Shown here piece by piece: positions 4,922 to 6,911 of a stretch of 6,911 nucleotides of DNA (within the stretch, counting starts at the first letter, position 1; each line of letters starts with the position of its first letter). A model generated the notes under the pieces. That model did not search any database and was not told the DNA's origin. It saw only the letters and a program-made list of their open reading frames with translations. Source of the DNA: Oscillospiraceae bacterium (GTDB lineage Bacteria > Bacillota > Clostridia > UBA1381). The stretch is taken from positions 1-6,911 of the forward strand of contig SVKH01000086.1 of assembly GCA_015068545.1 (NCBI GenBank). The letters run 5' to 3'. Position numbers and translations under genes: made by a program.

Positions 4922-5587
4922 ATGAAACTTTTAGAGTTGACACAGGGGCAGGATATTACCATTATCGCTTCTATGGGAGCGCAGCAGATGGAATTTAAAA
5001 CCTCCATCGGCGAAGTAGCACCGATTAGCAAGGTTGTTTTGGCAAATCCTGTTTATCGTGATGACAAGTTAATAACATTTCGCGGAAAAGATTTATTTAC
5101 GGATGTACTGGTTCCTGCTGCAGATGGCGGAACACCTCAGCTGTTTAAGAATGTAACCGTTACATTGGTAAAAAAAGGAGACGGTTCTCTTTGGTATAAT
5201 CTTTTTACCATTGAAGACAGCAAATCCTACAATCGCCGTGGTGCGTTCCGTTGTTCAGTCGGCATAGAATCTATACTTCAATGTAAGGAACTTAAGGAAC
5301 CTTTGGATATCATTATCAAGGATATCAGCGTTACCGGATTTGCATTTATTTGCCCAAAAGAGGTTCCTATTCATAAAGATATGATTGTTCATACCATCCT
5401 ACATGATTATATTTCTGAGGTTGGCGAACACTACGAATTTCCGCTTTTTGGCATTGTTGCCCGTAGCTACGAGCACGACGAACGCCGCATGGTATACGGA
5501 TGTCGCATAAATAACCCGGTTCCGGGTCTTGAAAAATATATTGTTACCAAAGAACGTATTCGACTTAGAAATACTCATGGAGGTTGA
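4922..5587 (+). CDS. PilZ-domain c-di-GMP receptor, YcgR-like (221 aa)
   Basis: The C-terminal half is a PilZ domain with both c-di-GMP contact motifs intact: RxxxR as RGAFR (106-110) and DxSxxG as DISVTG (134-139). The protein should therefore bind the second messenger. The N-terminal part (1-100) resembles the beta-rich partner domain of YcgR-type proteins, which in other bacteria slow flagellar rotation when c-di-GMP rises. There is no signal peptide or membrane segment. It starts at ATG 4922 behind GAGG and is the first gene of an operon. Its stop codon (5585-5587) lies 2 nt before the niaR ATG, and its last codons contain the niaR ribosome site. No flagellar or cyclic-dinucleotide enzyme genes are in the window, so the output (motility, matrix or other) cannot be told from context. 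The fold is sure; the YcgR subtype is likely. Confidence 0.9.
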   Translation: MKLLELTQGQDITIIASMGAQQMEFKTSIGEVAPISKVVLANPVYRDDKLITFRGKDLFTDVLVPAADGGTPQLFKNVTVTLVKKGDGSLWYNLFTIEDSKSYNRRGAFRCSVGIESILQCKELKEPLDIIIKDISVTGFAFICPKEVPIHKDMIVHTILHDYISEVGEHYEFPLFGIVARSYEHDERRMVYGCRINNPVPGLEKYIVTKERIRLRNTHGG

Positions 5588-5589
5588 TT

Positions 5590-6114
5590 ATGATACTTGA
5601 AGGTGATGATAGACGCCAAGCCATTATGAACTACCTGGTAGGACGTACTACACCTGTAAATGGTACCGAATTGGCAAAGAAGTTTGGCGTAAGCAGACAG
5701 GTTATTGTCCAGGATATTGCTTTGCTTCGTGCAAAGAATCGTGACATTCTTTCTACAAACCGCGGCTATCTGTTTTACCAGCCAACAGAGAACCACCATG
5801 GTTACAGCGCTGTTATTTTGGTAAAGCACACCGCAGACGAAACATTAGAAGAAATGCGTAGCGTAGTTGACTACGGCGGACGCATGCTTGACGTATTAAT
5901 CGACCATGATTTATATGGTCAGATTCGCGCCGACTTAATGATCTTTAATATAGATGATGCCGTAGAGTTTTGTGATAAGCTAAAAAACAGCAAATCAAAG
6001 CCTTTAAAAGAATTAACCGCAGATTATCACTACCATACGATAACCGCCCCTTCTGAAAAGGCATTACAATTAATTATAAATGAATTAAAAGAAAAAGGAT
6101 TCCTCATTTCCTAG
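5590..6114 (+). CDS. niaR: NiaR, niacin-responsive repressor of NAD biosynthesis/uptake (174 aa)
   Basis: An N-terminal HTH_11 domain (about 5-60, with the helix-turn-helix at VNGTELAKKFGVSRQVIVQDI) is followed by a 3H domain named for its conserved histidines: VKH (His80), DHD (His106) and YHYH (His147, His149). His80, Glu88, His147 and His149 line up in spacing with the metal ligands I recall for the Thermotoga NiaR structure. The family represses NAD de novo synthesis or niacin transport genes when nicotinic acid is bound. I start it at ATG 5590, 6 nt after GGAGG (5579-5583). The frame also allows a TTG at 5584, which would overlap the ribosome site. It is cotranscribed and probably translationally coupled with the PilZ gene, an unexpected partner. 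No NAD gene is nearby. The TAG stop sits inside the loop of the terminator. Confidence 0.92.
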   Translation: MILEGDDRRQAIMNYLVGRTTPVNGTELAKKFGVSRQVIVQDIALLRAKNRDILSTNRGYLFYQPTENHHGYSAVILVKHTADETLEEMRSVVDYGGRMLDVLIDHDLYGQIRADLMIFNIDDAVEFCDKLKNSKSKPLKELTADYHYHTITAPSEKALQLIINELKEKGFLIS

Positions 6115-6131
6115 GAAATGAGGAATTTTTT
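6099..6131. terminator. Bidirectional terminator shared by niaR and aguB
   Basis: ATTCCTCATTTC (6099-6110), loop CTAG, GAAATGAGGAAT (6115-6126) form a perfect 12-bp stem followed by a T-run on the + strand. On the - strand the tail reads CCTTTTTCTTTT, so it can also stop the convergent aguB transcript. The stem begins inside niaR, and the niaR stop codon (6112-6114) falls at the loop. Confidence 0.88.
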
Positions 6132-6911
6132 ATTTGCATATTACATGATAGCATTCCGGTCTGCGATCTCTGAATAGCCCCCAGCTTGCACGAAGGTCAG
6201 CCGCTTCATCCAGATCAAAGGTAGATACAATCACACCTTCTACATCCCTATCCATACATGCTACAAGCTCACCCACTTCGTTTGTAATGAACGAAGTGCC
6301 GTAAAACAATAATTCCGAACTCTGCATATTATTTGCCTCTGTGGGAAGCACCGTTTCTTTACCGATTCGATTGGCCGCAACCACCGGAACCACATTTGCT
6401 GCACTGTGCCCCTGCATACATCTGCGCCAATGGGGCATGCTGTCACAAGAAAGAATCGGCTCCGAACCAATAGCGGTAGGATATAATAACAGTTCTGCAC
6501 CTGCTAAGGCCATACATCTGGCAGCTTCGGGGAACCATTGATCCCAACAGATTCCTACGCCCACCTTACCATACGCAGTGTCCCACACTTTAAACCCGGT
6601 ATTTCCGGGTGTGAAATAAAACTTTTCCTGATAGAAATGGTCGTCCGGAATATGAGTCTTTCTGTAGACTCCAAGCACCACGCCATCCGCATCAATCATA
6701 GCCACACTATTGTAGGTCACCTGCCCGTCTCGTTCAAAGAAACTGATGGGAAGAACTACGGAAAGCTCCTTTGCCACCTCCTTCATGCGCAAAATCGCCG
6801 GATTATTTTCCCAGGGAGTTGCCAGCTTATAGGAGTCGTAGTTTCTTTCCTGGCAGAAATACCATGTTTCGAAAAGCTCGGGAAGTAAAATTACCTGTGC
6901 CCCTTTCCCTG
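6130..6911 (-). CDS. aguB: N-carbamoylputrescine amidase, N-terminus off the right edge
   Basis: This nitrilase-superfamily (C-N hydrolase) enzyme converts N-carbamoylputrescine to putrescine, CO2 and ammonia in the agmatine route of polyamine synthesis. About 259 residues are visible of the usual 285-300. The frame is open to the window edge, so the TTG at 6792 and the ATG at 6784-6786 are internal. The Glu-Lys-Cys triad is present: Glu in LLPELFE (near 6875-6895), Lys in YRKTHIPDD (near 6640-6665), Cys in GVGICWDQWFPE (near 6530-6565). Family hallmarks VVLPISFFER, YPTAIGSEP, MQGHSAANVVP and SWGLFRDRRPE distinguish AguB from general nitrilases. It ends TAA at 6130-6132 against the shared terminator. 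Agmatine deiminase (aguA) is often the neighbour, but would lie outside this window. Most of the N-terminal strand is missing only because of the cut. Confidence 0.93.
   Translation of the reverse strand, partial: GKGAQVILLPELFETWYFCQERNYDSYKLATPWENNPAILRMKEVAKELSVVLPISFFERDGQVTYNSVAMIDADGVVLGVYRKTHIPDDHFYQEKFYFTPGNTGFKVWDTAYGKVGVGICWDQWFPEAARCMALAGAELLLYPTAIGSEPILSCDSMPHWRRCMQGHSAANVVPVVAANRIGKETVLPTEANNMQSSELLFYGTSFITNEVGELVACMDRDVEGVIVSTFDLDEAADLRASWGLFRDRRPECYHVICK

Noticed and set aside
5575..5829. An 84-aa open frame on the - strand opposite PilZ and niaR
   Set aside because: It lies antisense across the niaR start, has no ribosome site or recognisable domain, and the + strand genes fully explain the region.

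Overview
The window looks like chromosome of a low-to-moderate GC Gram-positive anaerobe of the Clostridia, most likely a Lachnospiraceae member. The grounds are the protein flavour (a MecA adaptor, a 3H-domain NiaR, a Fur/transporter pair of a type I associate with this family), strong purine-rich Shine-Dalgarno sites, and textbook sigma-A promoters with 17-bp spacers. This is inference from recognition, not a database result.

Layout from left to right. (1) Bases 1-458 hold the C-terminal part of a TatD-family nuclease on the + strand, with an apparent frameshift at about base 23. It ends at a hairpin terminator (492-531) that faces a convergent gene. (2) Bases 537-2081 on the - strand encode a 514-aa two-domain ABC-F protein, probably a ribosome-protection factor. 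Its leader of roughly 250-330 nt carries a candidate promoter, a four-codon upstream ORF and a strong intrinsic terminator 38 nt before the start codon, a layout typical of antibiotic-responsive attenuation. (3) A bidirectional terminator separates this from a tRNA-Lys(CUU) gene (2491-2563, - strand) that has its own promoter. (4) Bases 2667-3966 on the - strand form a two-gene metal operon: a multi-spanning metal-efflux-type permease followed, with coupled translation, by a Fur-family repressor. Its consensus promoter (4025-4053) is overlapped by a perfect 16-bp-arm palindrome (3990-4026), the likely operator. (5) mecA (4090-4782, - strand), the ClpC adaptor, is divergent from (6) an operon on the + strand: a PilZ c-di-GMP receptor (4922-5587) and niaR (5590-6114), a niacin-responsive repressor. 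(7) Bases 6130-6911 on the - strand hold most of an N-carbamoylputrescine amidase (aguB), which runs off the right edge. niaR and aguB converge on a shared bidirectional terminator whose loop contains the niaR stop codon.

Most of the genes are recognisable housekeeping or regulatory genes. No wholly new multi-gene system is visible. The parts most worth following up are the metal operon operator, the ABC-F attenuator leader and the PilZ-NiaR pairing. Six of the seven protein genes have a visible control element or transcript end, so the regulatory picture is unusually complete for a window of this size.
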